A DNA stretch of 64,000 nt from contig NZ_KB235933.1 in assembly GCF_000332315.1 (NCBI RefSeq), positions 586,856 to 650,855 of the forward strand, written 5' to 3'. A program made the position numbers and the translations under genes. This document shows positions 29,062-37,911 of the stretch, in pieces. A model generated the notes under the pieces. It was not told the DNA's origin. It saw only the letters and a program-made list of their open reading frames with translations, and made no database searches. Each line of letters starts with the position of its first letter. Positions within the stretch are counted from its first letter, which is position 1. This stretch comes from Prochlorothrix hollandica PCC 9006 = CALU 1027 (GTDB taxonomy: Bacteria > Cyanobacteriota > Cyanobacteriia > Prochlorotrichales > Prochlorotrichaceae).

Positions 29062-29305
29062 CGTAATACCTCCAACTTCTGCAAATTCGGACGGATCTCA
29101 GAATCCCCGCTGCCACTAGGATTTTGCAACCCCGCCTTACCTGTTTATAGGTAAGCTCCGATCGCTCCACCATCTGCCAGCGGGTTATCCCTGGGCAATC
29201 ACTGACTAGCTCGATAATCGCCGCCCTGGTTTTCCGCCCCCTGCTTTGTCCCTCGACAATAATTCCCGCGATCGCTTCCATCTCAACACAGAATCCTTCC
29301 CGCAC
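28973..29305 (-). CDS. Small winged-helix protein (110 aa)
   Basis: The segment TRAAIIELVSDCPGITRWQM then SELTYKQVRRGCKILVAAGI-LRSVRICRSWRYY is a winged helix-turn-helix of MarR/GntR-like build: helix, turn, recognition helix, then a beta wing. A short basic tail overlaps the ATPase start by 89 bp. It is probably the local transcription regulator of this train. An alternative start at MEAIAGIIVEG eight codons later is possible. Confidence 0.6.
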   Translation of the reverse strand: MREGFCVEMEAIAGIIVEGQSRGRKTRAAIIELVSDCPGITRWQMVERSELTYKQVRRGCKILVAAGILRSVRICRSWRYYDAGIASGANRSGDRGPTRRGIDPATRGAG

Positions 29306-29742
29306 GGCTTTCCACTCGCTTTCGCTACAGCTTGCCGGTATCCCTCCAGGGTAGTACCGGGCTTCTTTTTGTACGTCCGATCGCAGATCTGATAGATCAG
29401 TTGCAGCCTGGGGGATAGGTGTTCCTTCCCCACCCTGGGATCCACGGTTGGATCCAATGTTCTAGGGGACAGCTTTGGGGCTGGATCAGAACCTGGGTCG
29501 ATCGCTGGGTCTGGGAGGACTGGGAGGACTGGTGCAGGGGGTGGGGGTGGTAGGGGCGATCGCAGCTTGGGGACTGGTGTTGGTAGGGGTGCTGGTAGGG
29601 GGACAGTTCCGGGGCGATTCCCCAGGCGGGCTGGGTTCTTGGTGGTCGCCTTTGGCTCGGCGATCGCTGGGGGAAACAACCATTTCCAGATCTCCTCCAA
29701 GGTGTACTGAGTCCAGGGCTTACGCTGCTTTGTGGTGACCAT
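29206..29742 (-). CDS. Proline-rich protein, unknown (178 aa)
   Basis: The start is the ATG at 29742 (MVTTKQRKPWTQYTLEEIWK). A folded-looking N-terminal 30 residues precede a long Pro/Leu/Ala linker (KLRSPLPPPPPAPVLPVLPD) and a basic C-terminal part (SPRLQLIYQICDRTYKKKPG, EGYRQAVAKASGKPCGKDSV) that may bind DNA. One island 13-mer (29457-29469) lies inside the gene. Function unknown. It overlaps both neighbours. Confidence 0.5.
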   Translation of the reverse strand: MVTTKQRKPWTQYTLEEIWKWLFPPAIAEPKATTKNPARLGNRPGTVPLPAPLPTPVPKLRSPLPPPPPAPVLPVLPDPAIDPGSDPAPKLSPRTLDPTVDPRVGKEHLSPRLQLIYQICDRTYKKKPGTTLEGYRQAVAKASGKPCGKDSVLRWKRSRELLSRDKAGGGKPGRRLSS

Positions 29743-30262
29743 GGCTCCCCCCCTTCCACCAATCTTCTGCCGATAGAAAAGCCACCCCTGCATTGCGGGC
29801 TGCTTCCGCGTCCTCTGGGCGATCGCCCACCATCAAGCATTCTTCAGTGATGTCGGTTCGCATATCCAGCGCTAGGCGCAACATTCCCGGCTCTGGTTTC
29901 CGAAAGCTGCCAACCCAGGGCAACCCCGATTTATGGCCGTGGAGGGGAAAGGGTTCGAGCGATCGGCGCACAATCCAGCACTCTTTCCCCCCGTAGTCCG
30001 GGCAAAACAAGATCAACTCCAACTCTGGAAACAGCCTGAGCTTCCATCGCTGTTCGATCACACAGTCGTTGAAACTTTTGTGGCCCGCTCCCACTCCCCC
30101 CTGGTTTGTGATGCCCACAACAAATCGTTCGGGTTCAGCGACCTTCACCTGTCTCAATGCGATCGCGGCCTCTGGGATCGCCCTGTAGTCATGGGGGTTC
30201 TGCCCAAAATTCGCTCCCGATGCTGTGGTGGTTAACGTTCCGTCAATATCAACTAAAAGCAT
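29720..30262 (-). CDS. HAD-family phosphatase (HisB-N / PNKP-3'-phosphatase-like)
   Basis: The ATG at 30262 gives MLLVDIDGTLTTT, the HAD motif I DxDGT, right at the start as usual; the longer frame to 30313 has no support. Motif II is VVGITNQGG, motif III lies near FRKPEPGMLRLAL, and motif IV is VGDRPEDAEAARNAG. The size (180 aa) and absence of a large cap resemble the HisB N-terminal and polynucleotide-3'-phosphatase group. It is the first gene of the minus-strand train; its substrate is unknown. Confidence 0.8.
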   Translation of the reverse strand: MLLVDIDGTLTTTASGANFGQNPHDYRAIPEAAIALRQVKVAEPERFVVGITNQGGVGAGHKSFNDCVIEQRWKLRLFPELELILFCPDYGGKECWIVRRSLEPFPLHGHKSGLPWVGSFRKPEPGMLRLALDMRTDITEECLMVGDRPEDAEAARNAGVAFLSAEDWWKGGSHGHHKAA

Positions 30263-30832
30263 GGTGTTGTCCAAAACAAGTCCCCATCTTAAATCACGAT
30301 CTATTGGTCTCAATTCTCCATTCGTGATTGTATGGTTATTGTTGAACGAGTTAACTGAGTTTAACCCATACCATTCTCAGGGATTAAGAGGATATTGAGG
30401 GACTTTAGGCAACTGGGTAGATTAGGGTGAGCTGCCCAACACCCCCGGTACACTGCCCCAACCTATCGGGCGAAACCCAACGGGGAATGAGGGCGATCGC
30501 CCCAACCTCTGCCTATGGCACGGTCCCTTGTTGGGTTTCGTTCCTCTATCCCGACGATCGCAAGCTATCACGTCCCCATGTTTGATTTCACCTATCTATT
30601 AGTAGGTAGGTGCTTGCGCAAAATGTAACCCTCTTCAACCTAGGGTTGGGGGTGTTTCTTAGGTCACCACCGAAACCACCCTAGCCTTGGGCTAACCGTC
30701 AGCAGAAACACCCTCACCAGGGGGTTAGCTGGCCCGATCGCTAGCCCAATCCCCTAACCCTGGGGAAAATTCCCAGACCGGGGGAGGCATTTGGAACAAA
30801 GTAAGCTACACTCAGGGGCAAATTGTCCTCGG
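30263..30832. other. Non-coding gap at the island/backbone border
   Basis: It holds a degenerate copy of the GTAGGTTGGGTT palindromic repeat (30418-30553) and several short inverted motifs (for example CTATTAGTAGGTAGG and the GGGGTTAG/CTAACCCC pair near 30730-30765). No gene seen. It separates the minus-strand train from the plus-strand backbone. Confidence 0.5.
30418..30553 (+). repeat. GTAGGTTGGGTT-family dispersed repeat, degenerate copy
   Basis: The core GAGCTGCCCAACACC, the central GGGCGAAACCCAACGGGG and TTGTTGGGTTTCGTTCCTCTA match the copies at 44617, 49829 and 54082, with diverged ends. Confidence 0.8.
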
Positions 30833-31573
30833 ATGGTGAGAGCCGTGAATATTCCCCGCTTTCCTGAAGCGCATCACCCCCTGGTGCAAGGGTTGGCCCA
30901 ACGCAGCGACCAGGATTTACTGACCCTGTTCCAACGCCACCCGGAACAGGGGCGATACTTTGCGGCCCTCTTCTGTCGCTATACCCCCGTGGTCTATACC
31001 CTGGTGCGCCATTCCGTGCCCTCCCCCGTCCAGGCCGACTATCTTTTTGCCCTCACCTGGCGACACCTCTACTATGAACTGGGGGGGGTAGACCTGCGCT
31101 GCGCTGACCCCGCCACAACCCCCAAGGCCACCCTCCAGGGCTGGCTGATCCAAGTTACGGCCCAGTGTATCAACCAGGCCAAGTTACCCCCGGTGGAGTC
31201 GATCGCCTACAACCTAGACACTGCGCCCCCGGTGTTGTGGTGCTATGTCAACCAAGCCCTCGATCGAATCGATCCCCTGGGCCGTTTAATCCTGATCATG
31301 GCTCAAACCTTCCGCTGGAGCGAAACCCGGATCTCGGCTTACCTGCGGGCGGAAGGGGAAAAGTTGGCCCCGGCGGAGGTGCGACAGCAGTTACACCAGG
31401 CCCACAGTGACTTGCTGGGGGAAATGCCCCAGGATATTTGCGCCATCTATAGCGCTGTTCTCCATCCTGCTGCTGCCCCAGAGGAAACTGTTGCTCCTGA
31501 ACTCTATGGCCCGGTTCATGACTCCCCCCTGACCTATGCTGTGGCTGGCTCCTTGGCGGGTCTAGCGGTTTAA
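30833..31573 (+). CDS. Sigma-70-like (ECF-type) factor
   Basis: The ATG at 30833 is chosen over a TTG at 30791. Residues about 25-90 (RSDQDLLTLFQRHPEQGRYF, AALFCRYTPVVYTLVRHSVP) look like sigma region 2 of ECF factors: an acidic helix, then an aromatic-rich helix that melts the -10 element. Residues 160-200 (ALDRIDPLGRLILIMAQTFR, WSETRISAYLRAEGEKLAP) resemble the sigma-4 helix-turn-helix. The C-terminal 40 residues with VAGSLAGLAV are non-canonical. The assignment is by appearance; it could be a degenerate sigma homologue. Confidence 0.55.
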   Translation: MVRAVNIPRFPEAHHPLVQGLAQRSDQDLLTLFQRHPEQGRYFAALFCRYTPVVYTLVRHSVPSPVQADYLFALTWRHLYYELGGVDLRCADPATTPKATLQGWLIQVTAQCINQAKLPPVESIAYNLDTAPPVLWCYVNQALDRIDPLGRLILIMAQTFRWSETRISAYLRAEGEKLAPAEVRQQLHQAHSDLLGEMPQDICAIYSAVLHPAAAPEETVAPELYGPVHDSPLTYAVAGSLAGLAV

Positions 31574-31655
31574 TCTAGGGTGCGGCAAATGTGGGGTGGG
31601 CACCTCAAAACATCCCTGCGATCGAGTTCAGGATTGACTATCCGGAGGGTAACCC

Positions 31656-32600
31656 ATGCGCTTTCTTGACCCTAAAACTGACTTTGCCTTCAAAAAAATC
31701 TTTGGTTCAGCGGAAAGCAAGCCTATTCTGATTGAGTTCCTCAATGCTTTGGTTTATGACAGCCAACCGATCGTCCAAGACTTAGAAATTCTCGACCCCT
31801 ACCAAGCCCCCCAGCTTCAAGGCGTAAAAGACACCTTTCTAGACGTGAAAGCCCAGCTAGCGGACGGGACAATGGTGTTGATTGAAATGCAGGTGTTGAA
31901 CCCCCTAGATTTTAATAAACGGGTGTTGTACAACGTAGCCAAAGCCTACTCCCTGCAACTGCAACGGGGCCAGGGCTACAGTCGCCTGCGTCCAGTCATT
32001 GGTCTGACCATTACGGACTTTGTGCTGTTTCCCGAACGCGATCGCTTTCTCTCCCATTATCAGTTGCTCGATCGGGAAGACGGCCTACCCTATGGCGATG
32101 ACATAGAACTAGTCTTTGTGGAATTACCCAAATTTGCCAAGTCCCTAGGCGATCTGGAGACCCTCACAGATCTCTGGACATTTTTTCTCCAGCAAGCCGG
32201 TGACCTAGAGGACATTCCATCCCCTCTGGACTCCAGTCCCAACCTGGATCATGCGTTTCACATTGCCGAGACCGTCAACTTGAGCATGGAGGAATTTGAC
32301 CTGCTGGAGAAGCAAGCCTTCCGGGTGGAAGACGGTCGCAATGTGGTGCGGCGGGCGCTCCTGGAAGGGCGACAGCAGGGGCGGGAAGAAGGCCGCGAAG
32401 AAGGCCGCGAAGAAGGCCGCGAAGAAGGCCGCGAAGAAGGCCGCGAAGTAGGGCGCACGGAGGGAGAGCAGCAGCGGAGTCGAGACATTGCCCGATCGCT
32501 GCGGGGATTGTTACCGGTGGCGGTGATTGCAGAGCGGACGGGGCTAACCCTGGCGGAGGTGGAAACGCTAGCGGCGGCAGATGCAGCAGCGGGCACCTGA
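31656..32600 (+). CDS. Rpn family PD-(D/E)XK nuclease, copy 1 of 4
   Basis: 314 residues starting MRFLDPKTDFAFKKIFGSAE, the standard start of Rpn/PDDEXK_2 proteins. The nuclease core is VKDTFLDVKAQLADGTMVLI then EMQVLNPLDFNKRVLYNVAK (Asp in DTFLDV, Glu-x-Gln in IEMQ). A charged linker of GREE units, five full units plus GREV here, leads to a C-terminal helix pair (SLRGLLPVAVIAERTGLTLA). Rpn proteins cut DNA and promote RecA-independent recombination. GGAGGGTAACCC precedes the ATG. It forms a tandem block with three near-identical copies. Confidence 0.9.
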   Translation: MRFLDPKTDFAFKKIFGSAESKPILIEFLNALVYDSQPIVQDLEILDPYQAPQLQGVKDTFLDVKAQLADGTMVLIEMQVLNPLDFNKRVLYNVAKAYSLQLQRGQGYSRLRPVIGLTITDFVLFPERDRFLSHYQLLDREDGLPYGDDIELVFVELPKFAKSLGDLETLTDLWTFFLQQAGDLEDIPSPLDSSPNLDHAFHIAETVNLSMEEFDLLEKQAFRVEDGRNVVRRALLEGRQQGREEGREEGREEGREEGREEGREVGRTEGEQQRSRDIARSLRGLLPVAVIAERTGLTLAEVETLAAADAAAGT

Positions 32601-32716
32601 GGACTGGTTTTTTGGGTTTGGTATGATGTCGGAGCGATCGATCTTGCGATCGCTGAACCACCCCAGCCGCCAGTGTCGGCGATCGAGTTCAGGTTTGACT
32701 ATCTAGAGGGTAACCC

Positions 32717-33601
32717 ATGCGCTTTCTTGACCCTAAAACTGACTTTGCCTTCAAAAAAATCTTTGGTTCAGCGGAAAGTAAGCCCATTCTGATTGAGTTT
32801 CTTAATGCCTTGGTTTATGACAGCCAACCGATCGTCCAAGACCTAGAGATTCTCGACCCCTACCAAGCGCCCCAACTCCAGGGTGTGAAAGACACCTTTC
32901 TAGACGTGAAAGCCCAGCTAGCGGACGGAACCATGGTGTTGATCGAAATGCAGGTATTAAACCCCCTGGACTTTAACAAGCGCGTCCTCTACAACGTGGC
33001 CAAAGCCTACTCCCTGCAACTGCAACGGGGCCAGGGCTACAGTCGCCTGCGTCCGGTCATTGGCCTGACCATTACGGACTTTGTGCTGTTTCCAGAACGC
33101 GATCGCTTTCTCTCCCATTATCAACTCCTCGATCGGGAAGACGGCCTACCCTACGGTGATGACATAGAACTAGTCTTTGTGGAATTACCCAAATTTGCCA
33201 AGTCCCTAGGCGATCTGGAGACCCTCACAGATCTCTGGACATTTTTTCTCCAGCAAGCCGGTGATCTAGAGGACATTCCATCCCCTCTGGACTCCAGTCC
33301 CAACCTGGATCATGCGTTTCACATTGCCGAGACCGTCAACTTGAGCATAGAGGAATTTGACCTGCTGGAGAAGCAAGCCTTCCGGGTGGAAGACGGTCGC
33401 AATGTGGTGCGGCGGGCGCTCCTGGAAGGGCGACAGCAGGGGCGGGAAGAAGGGCGCACGGAGGGAGAGCAGCAGCGGAGTCGAGACATTGCTCGATCGC
33501 TGCGGGGATTGTTACCGGTGGCGGTGATCGCGGAGAAGACGGGGTTGACGGTGGCGGAGGTGGAGGCGCTGGCGGCGGCAGATGCAGCAGCGGAAACCTG
33601 A
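32717..33601 (+). CDS. Rpn family PD-(D/E)XK nuclease, copy 2 of 4
   Basis: 294 residues, almost identical to copy 1 over the first 230. It has the shortest charged linker (one GREE unit before GRTEGEQQ) and small changes near the end (IAEKTGLTVAEVEAL). The 116-bp intergenic segment, with its own ribosome site GAGGGTAACCC, is repeated between all copies, so each unit includes its upstream sequence. Synonymous differences cluster in patches, as expected from gene conversion. Confidence 0.9.
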   Translation: MRFLDPKTDFAFKKIFGSAESKPILIEFLNALVYDSQPIVQDLEILDPYQAPQLQGVKDTFLDVKAQLADGTMVLIEMQVLNPLDFNKRVLYNVAKAYSLQLQRGQGYSRLRPVIGLTITDFVLFPERDRFLSHYQLLDREDGLPYGDDIELVFVELPKFAKSLGDLETLTDLWTFFLQQAGDLEDIPSPLDSSPNLDHAFHIAETVNLSIEEFDLLEKQAFRVEDGRNVVRRALLEGRQQGREEGRTEGEQQRSRDIARSLRGLLPVAVIAEKTGLTVAEVEALAAADAAAET

Positions 33602-33717
33602 GGACTGGTTTTTTGGGTTTGGTATGATGTCGGAGCGATCGATCTTGCGATCGCTGAACCACCCCAGCCGCCAGTTCTGGCGATCGAGTCCAGGTTTGAC
33701 TATCCAGAGGGTAACCC

Positions 33718-34638
33718 ATGCGCTTTCTTGACCCTAAAACTGACTTTGCCTTCAAAAAAATCTTTGGTTCAGCGGAAAGTAAGCCCATTCTGATTGAGTT
33801 TCTTAATGCCTTGGTTTATGACAGCCAACCGATCGTCCAAGACTTAGAAATTCTCGACCCCTACCAAGCCCCCCAGCTTCAAGGCGTAAAAGACACCTTT
33901 CTAGACGTGAAAGCCCAGCTAGCGGACGGGACAATGGTGTTGATTGAAATGCAGGTGTTGAACCCCCTAGATTTTAATAAACGGGTGTTGTACAACGTAG
34001 CCAAAGCCTACTCCCTGCAACTGCAACGGGGTCAGGGCTACAGTCGCCTACGTCCAGTTATTGGCCTGACCATTACGGACTTTGTGCTGTTTCCCGAACG
34101 CGATCGCTTTCTCTCCCATTATCAGTTGCTCGATCGAGAAGATGGCCTACCCTATGGCGATGACATAGAACTCGTTTTTGTGGAATTACCCAAGTTTGCC
34201 AAGTCCTTAGGCGATCTGGAGACCCTAACGGATCTCTGGACATTCTTTCTCCAGCAAGCCGGTGATCTAGAGGACATTCCATCCCCTCTGGACTCCAGTC
34301 CCAACCTGGATCATGCGTTTCACATTGCCGAGACCGTCAACTTGAGCATGGAGGAATTTGACCTGCTGGAGAAGCAAGCCTTCCGGGTGGAAGACGGTCG
34401 CAATGTGGTGCGGCGGGCGCTCCTGGAAGGGCGACAGCAGGGGCGGGAGGAAGGCCGCGAAGAAGGCCGCGAAGAAGGCCGCGAAGTAGGGCGCACGGAG
34501 GGAGAGCAGCAGCGGAGTCGAGACATTGCTCGATCGCTGCGGGGATTGTTACCGGTGGCGGTGATCGCGGAGAAGACGGGGTTGACGGTGACGGAGGTGG
34601 AGGCGCTGGCGGCGGCAGATGCAGCAGCGGAAACCTGA
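33718..34638 (+). CDS. Rpn family PD-(D/E)XK nuclease, copy 3 of 4
   Basis: 306 residues with three GREE units plus GREV in the linker, otherwise like copies 1 and 2. The central block (about 33838-34000) matches copy 1 at the DNA level while the upstream ~120 bp matches copy 2, so this copy is a mosaic of its neighbours. Confidence 0.9.
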   Translation: MRFLDPKTDFAFKKIFGSAESKPILIEFLNALVYDSQPIVQDLEILDPYQAPQLQGVKDTFLDVKAQLADGTMVLIEMQVLNPLDFNKRVLYNVAKAYSLQLQRGQGYSRLRPVIGLTITDFVLFPERDRFLSHYQLLDREDGLPYGDDIELVFVELPKFAKSLGDLETLTDLWTFFLQQAGDLEDIPSPLDSSPNLDHAFHIAETVNLSMEEFDLLEKQAFRVEDGRNVVRRALLEGRQQGREEGREEGREEGREVGRTEGEQQRSRDIARSLRGLLPVAVIAEKTGLTVTEVEALAAADAAAET

Positions 34639-34754
34639 GGATTGGTTTTTTGGGTTTGGTATGATGTCGGAGCGATCGATCTTGCGATCGCTGAACCACC
34701 CCAGCCGCCAGTGTCGGCGATCGAGTCCAGGTTTGACTATCCAGAGGGTAACCC

Positions 34755-35662
34755 ATGCGCTTTCTTGACCCTAAAACTGACTTTGCCTTCAAAAAATCTT
34801 TGGTTCAGCGGAAAGTAAGCCCATTCTGATTGAGTTTCTTAATGCCTTGGTTTATGACAGCCAACCGATCGTCCAAGACCTAGAGATCCTCGACCCCTAC
34901 CAAGCCCCCCAACTCCAGGGGGTCAAAGATACCTTTCTGGACGTAAAGGCCCAGCTAGCGGACGGAACCATGGTGTTGATCGAGATGCAGGTGTTGAATC
35001 CCCTGGACTTTAATAAACGGGTGTTGTATAACGTAGCCAAAGCCTACTCCCTGCAACTGCAACGGGGTCAGGGCTACAGTCGCCTGCGTCCAGTCATTGG
35101 TCTGACCATTACGGACTTTGTTCTTTTTCCCGAACGAGATCGCTTTCTCTCCCATTATCAGTTGCTCGATCGAGAAGACGGCCTACCCTACGGTGATGAC
35201 ATAGAACTAGTCTTTGTGGAATTACCCAAATTTGCTAAGTCCCTAGGCGATCTGGAGACCCTAACGGATCTCTGGACATTTTTTCTCCAGCAAGCCGGTG
35301 ACCTAGAGGACATTCCATCCCCTCTGGACTCCAGTCCCAACCTGGATCATGCGTTTCACATTGCCGAGACCGTCAACTTGAGCCTGGAGGAATTTGACCT
35401 GCTGGAGAAGCAAGCCTTCCGGGTGGAAGACGGTCGCAATGTGGTGCGGCGGGCGCTCCTGGAAGGGCGACAGCAGGGGCGGGAGGAAGGCCGCGAAGAA
35501 GGTCGCGAAGAAGGCCGCACGGAGGGAGAGCAGCAGCGGAGTCGAGATATTGCTCGATCTCTGCGGGGATTGTTACCAGTGGCGGTGATTGCGGAGAAGA
35601 CGGGGTTGACGGTGGCGGAGGTGGAGGCGCTGGCGGCGGCAGATGCAGCAGCGGGGATCTGA
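34755..35662 (+). pseudogene. Rpn family nuclease, copy 4, frameshifted in an A-tract
   Basis: The same ATG context as the other copies is found at 34755, but the TTCAAAAAAATC tract (seven A in copies 1-3) has six A here (34791-34796), shifting the frame after codon 12. The remainder, open from an internal ATG at 34847 to 35662 (271 codons), keeps the nuclease core residues, linker (three GREE units) and C-terminus. Regaining one A by slippage would restore a 302-residue protein, so this is either a young pseudogene or a phase-variable ON/OFF allele. Confidence 0.88.
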
Positions 35663-35801
35663 GGACTCGGTTTTTGGGTTTGGTATGATGGTGGGCTAAG
35701 ACCATTAACCTGGGCTGAAAAAGGCTGAAGCTTTTTCTCTGAACGGGGAGAGCTGCAGCCCTGACTCTGAATTGCTGGTTTATTATCCCTTTTTGATTAT
35801 C

Positions 35802-35900
35802 GGGCACCTCGAAAAATCCAAATTTTCGCCCAGTGTCCGACGTAAAAATAGGGGTTGTGGCGAGTGGCGAAGCCGCCCGCCACAATTAATCGAGGTGCCC
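35802..35900. mobile_element. MITE family 1, complete copy (99 bp)
   Basis: The ends are GGGCACCTCGA and TCGAGGTGCCC (11-bp terminal inverted repeats). TATC flanks both sides (35798-35801 and 35901-35904), a 4-bp target duplication. A second 99-bp copy with its own duplication lies at 58383. No ORF, so it needs a transposase in trans. Confidence 0.85.
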
Positions 35901-35928
35901 TATCCTTTGTTCCTTAGCCGTAGAGACC

Positions 35929-37056
35929 GTGATCATGTTCCCCCTTCAGCCTCTGTCCTTGCGTACTTTTTTGCGGACTTGCCTCGGCGCTAGTCTGGGG
36001 GTGGTGGGGTGTGCCCTCGCCCTGGCTCCCGTAGCGGCCCAACCCCAGCCCTTTCCCATCACCATCGAGCGCAGCAGTGACACCGGTTCCCTCCTGGATC
36101 AGCTGCAACCGGTGCGCAACAATGGCACCGCCAGCCCCCAGCGGGACCAAGGGGACCAACTGGTGCGCCTGGGGGATCAGCATTATCGCCAGGGGGCTTA
36201 TGCCAAGGCGATCGCCACCTGGCGGCAAGCCCTCGCCCTGTACCAAGACATCGGCGACGATGAGGGCATCGGGGTCACCCTGGACTTAATTGGGCTGACC
36301 TACGGCGATCGCGGGGACTATCCGGAAGCAGAACAAGCCCTGCGACAACGGCTCTCCATCGCCCGCTTGCGCAAAGACTTTCAGGGGCAACTTTATGCGT
36401 TGAATAACTTGGGGACTATGTTGATTCAGGGGGGCCGAGGGGCCAACTTGGATGCGGCAGAAGTTGCCTTTGACGAAGCCCGCACCATTGCCGAGGACAT
36501 TGGGGATCTGGAAGGCCAGGGGCTGTCCCTCAGTAATTTGGGCTTGGTGGCGCAGGGCCGGGGGGAGTATGCCAAGGCGGTGAAACGCTATGAAGAGGCG
36601 CTGCTGTTTCGGCAACGGGGCGATAATCCTGCTGGGGAACTGAATACCCTCAATAATTTGGGCCATGCCTACTGGTCGCTGCAAGACTATGATGAGGCGA
36701 TCGGTGCCTATGGAGCGGCCCTCAATCTGGCGGAAACCCTGGAGAAACCCTATGCCCAGTTGCGGGCCATGGATGGTCTGATTACGGCCCATGGGACGGT
36801 GGGTCGGGTTGATCGGGCCATGGATCTGATGACGGAGCGCCTGACGGTGGCCCAGGATTTGGGGGATATCTACCAACAGTTTTTGGCGGTGAAGGGGTTT
36901 TATACCTTTTACCGCTCCCAGGGGGAGTTGCGGACGGCCCGCAGTTTTCTGGAGCGCACCATTGGTTTGGCCCAGGTGCTGGAGGATACCCAAGTGGAAA
37001 CCCTGCTCTTGGATGAGTTGTTGCAGTTAAATTTGACCTTGGCCGCCGATCGCTAG
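35929..37056 (+). CDS. Exported TPR-repeat protein (375 aa)
   Basis: The signal peptide at about 12-38 (TFLRTCLGASLGVVGCALAL) ends at VAAQ. After a short disordered stretch come about six tetratricopeptide repeats of the longer, GGDEF-sensor/Rapsyn-like kind: GDQHYRQGAYAKAIATWRQA, GLTYGDRGDYPEAEQALRQR, NNLGTMLIQ.., GLVAQGRGEYAKAVKRYEEA and NNLGHAYWSLQDYDEAIGAY. These form a superhelical protein-binding surface in the periplasm. No enzyme domain. Neighbouring genes give no hint of its partner. Confidence 0.85.
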   Translation: MIMFPLQPLSLRTFLRTCLGASLGVVGCALALAPVAAQPQPFPITIERSSDTGSLLDQLQPVRNNGTASPQRDQGDQLVRLGDQHYRQGAYAKAIATWRQALALYQDIGDDEGIGVTLDLIGLTYGDRGDYPEAEQALRQRLSIARLRKDFQGQLYALNNLGTMLIQGGRGANLDAAEVAFDEARTIAEDIGDLEGQGLSLSNLGLVAQGRGEYAKAVKRYEEALLFRQRGDNPAGELNTLNNLGHAYWSLQDYDEAIGAYGAALNLAETLEKPYAQLRAMDGLITAHGTVGRVDRAMDLMTERLTVAQDLGDIYQQFLAVKGFYTFYRSQGELRTARSFLERTIGLAQVLEDTQVETLLLDELLQLNLTLAADR

Positions 37057-37174
37057 GGGGCTAATCCCCAGGGGCTGCTGCCGCTTCTCTAGCCCATCCT
37101 CCCCCATTCACCGACCCGAACCCTGGAGTTAGGCTTGCCCTAGTCCTCTGTTGCTGTTTCTGAGGAGTTCCGCC

Positions 37175-37807
37175 ATGGATACCGTAACCCTTGCTGCTTT
37201 CCCCCAGGCTGTGGCCTTGCCCCCGGAACCGGTGTGGCGGCTGACCTTGGATCAGTACCAGGCCATGGTGCGATCGCAGATCCTCACGGAAGCAGATGCC
37301 TTGGAGTTTCTGGATGGTTTTCTGATCCCCAAAATGATTAAAAATCCCCCCCACCGCATCAGTACCCAACTGCTACGCCAGGTGCTGGAAGCCTGGATTC
37401 CAGAGGGCTACTATGTGGACTCCCAAGAACCCATTACCTTGGCCACCAGTGAACCGGAACCTGATGGGGCGGTGATCCAAGGCAAAACTACGGACTACCG
37501 CGATCGCCATCCGGGGGGAGCGGAGGTGCTGTTGGTGGTGGAGGTGGCCGATGCGACCTTGGCCCGCGATCGGGGGCTGAAACAACGGCTCTATAGCGCT
37601 GCGGGCATTCCCCATTACTGGATTTTGAATTTGGTCGATCGTCAACTGGAATGCTACAGCAATCCTCAACCCGGGGCAGCGGGGGGCACCTATGGGGATT
37701 ATGCCGTGGTGGGAGAGGGGGAAGCCATCGTTTTTCCCTGGGAACCAGACGGGGAGAGGCAAGAGGCGACCGATAAGACTCGGCCCGTGGTGGGGGATCT
37801 GCTGTAG
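37175..37807 (+). CDS. Uma2 family PD-(D/E)XK endonuclease, copy 1
   Basis: 210 residues from the ATG at 37175, preceded by GAGGAGTTCCGCC (a good ribosome site). The Uma2/DUF820 pattern is complete: LTLDQYQAMVRSQILTEADA, SEPEPDGAVI (Asp of the motif), LVVEVADATLARDRGLKQRL (Glu, and Lys in the helix), then GIPHYWILNLVDRQLECY. Such genes are very numerous in cyanobacteria and their role is unsettled (nuclease, recombination or toxin-like). The next gene is a paralogue with the same upstream sequence. Confidence 0.88.
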   Translation: MDTVTLAAFPQAVALPPEPVWRLTLDQYQAMVRSQILTEADALEFLDGFLIPKMIKNPPHRISTQLLRQVLEAWIPEGYYVDSQEPITLATSEPEPDGAVIQGKTTDYRDRHPGGAEVLLVVEVADATLARDRGLKQRLYSAAGIPHYWILNLVDRQLECYSNPQPGAAGGTYGDYAVVGEGEAIVFPWEPDGERQEATDKTRPVVGDLL

Positions 37808-37911
37808 GCTGTTGACCTCAACTGGCCCAAAACCACCCCTGAAACCCTGTCTGACGGGGTAACCTTGAGGCTGACCCTAGTCTCCTGTTGCTGTTTCTGA
37901 GGAGTTCCGCC

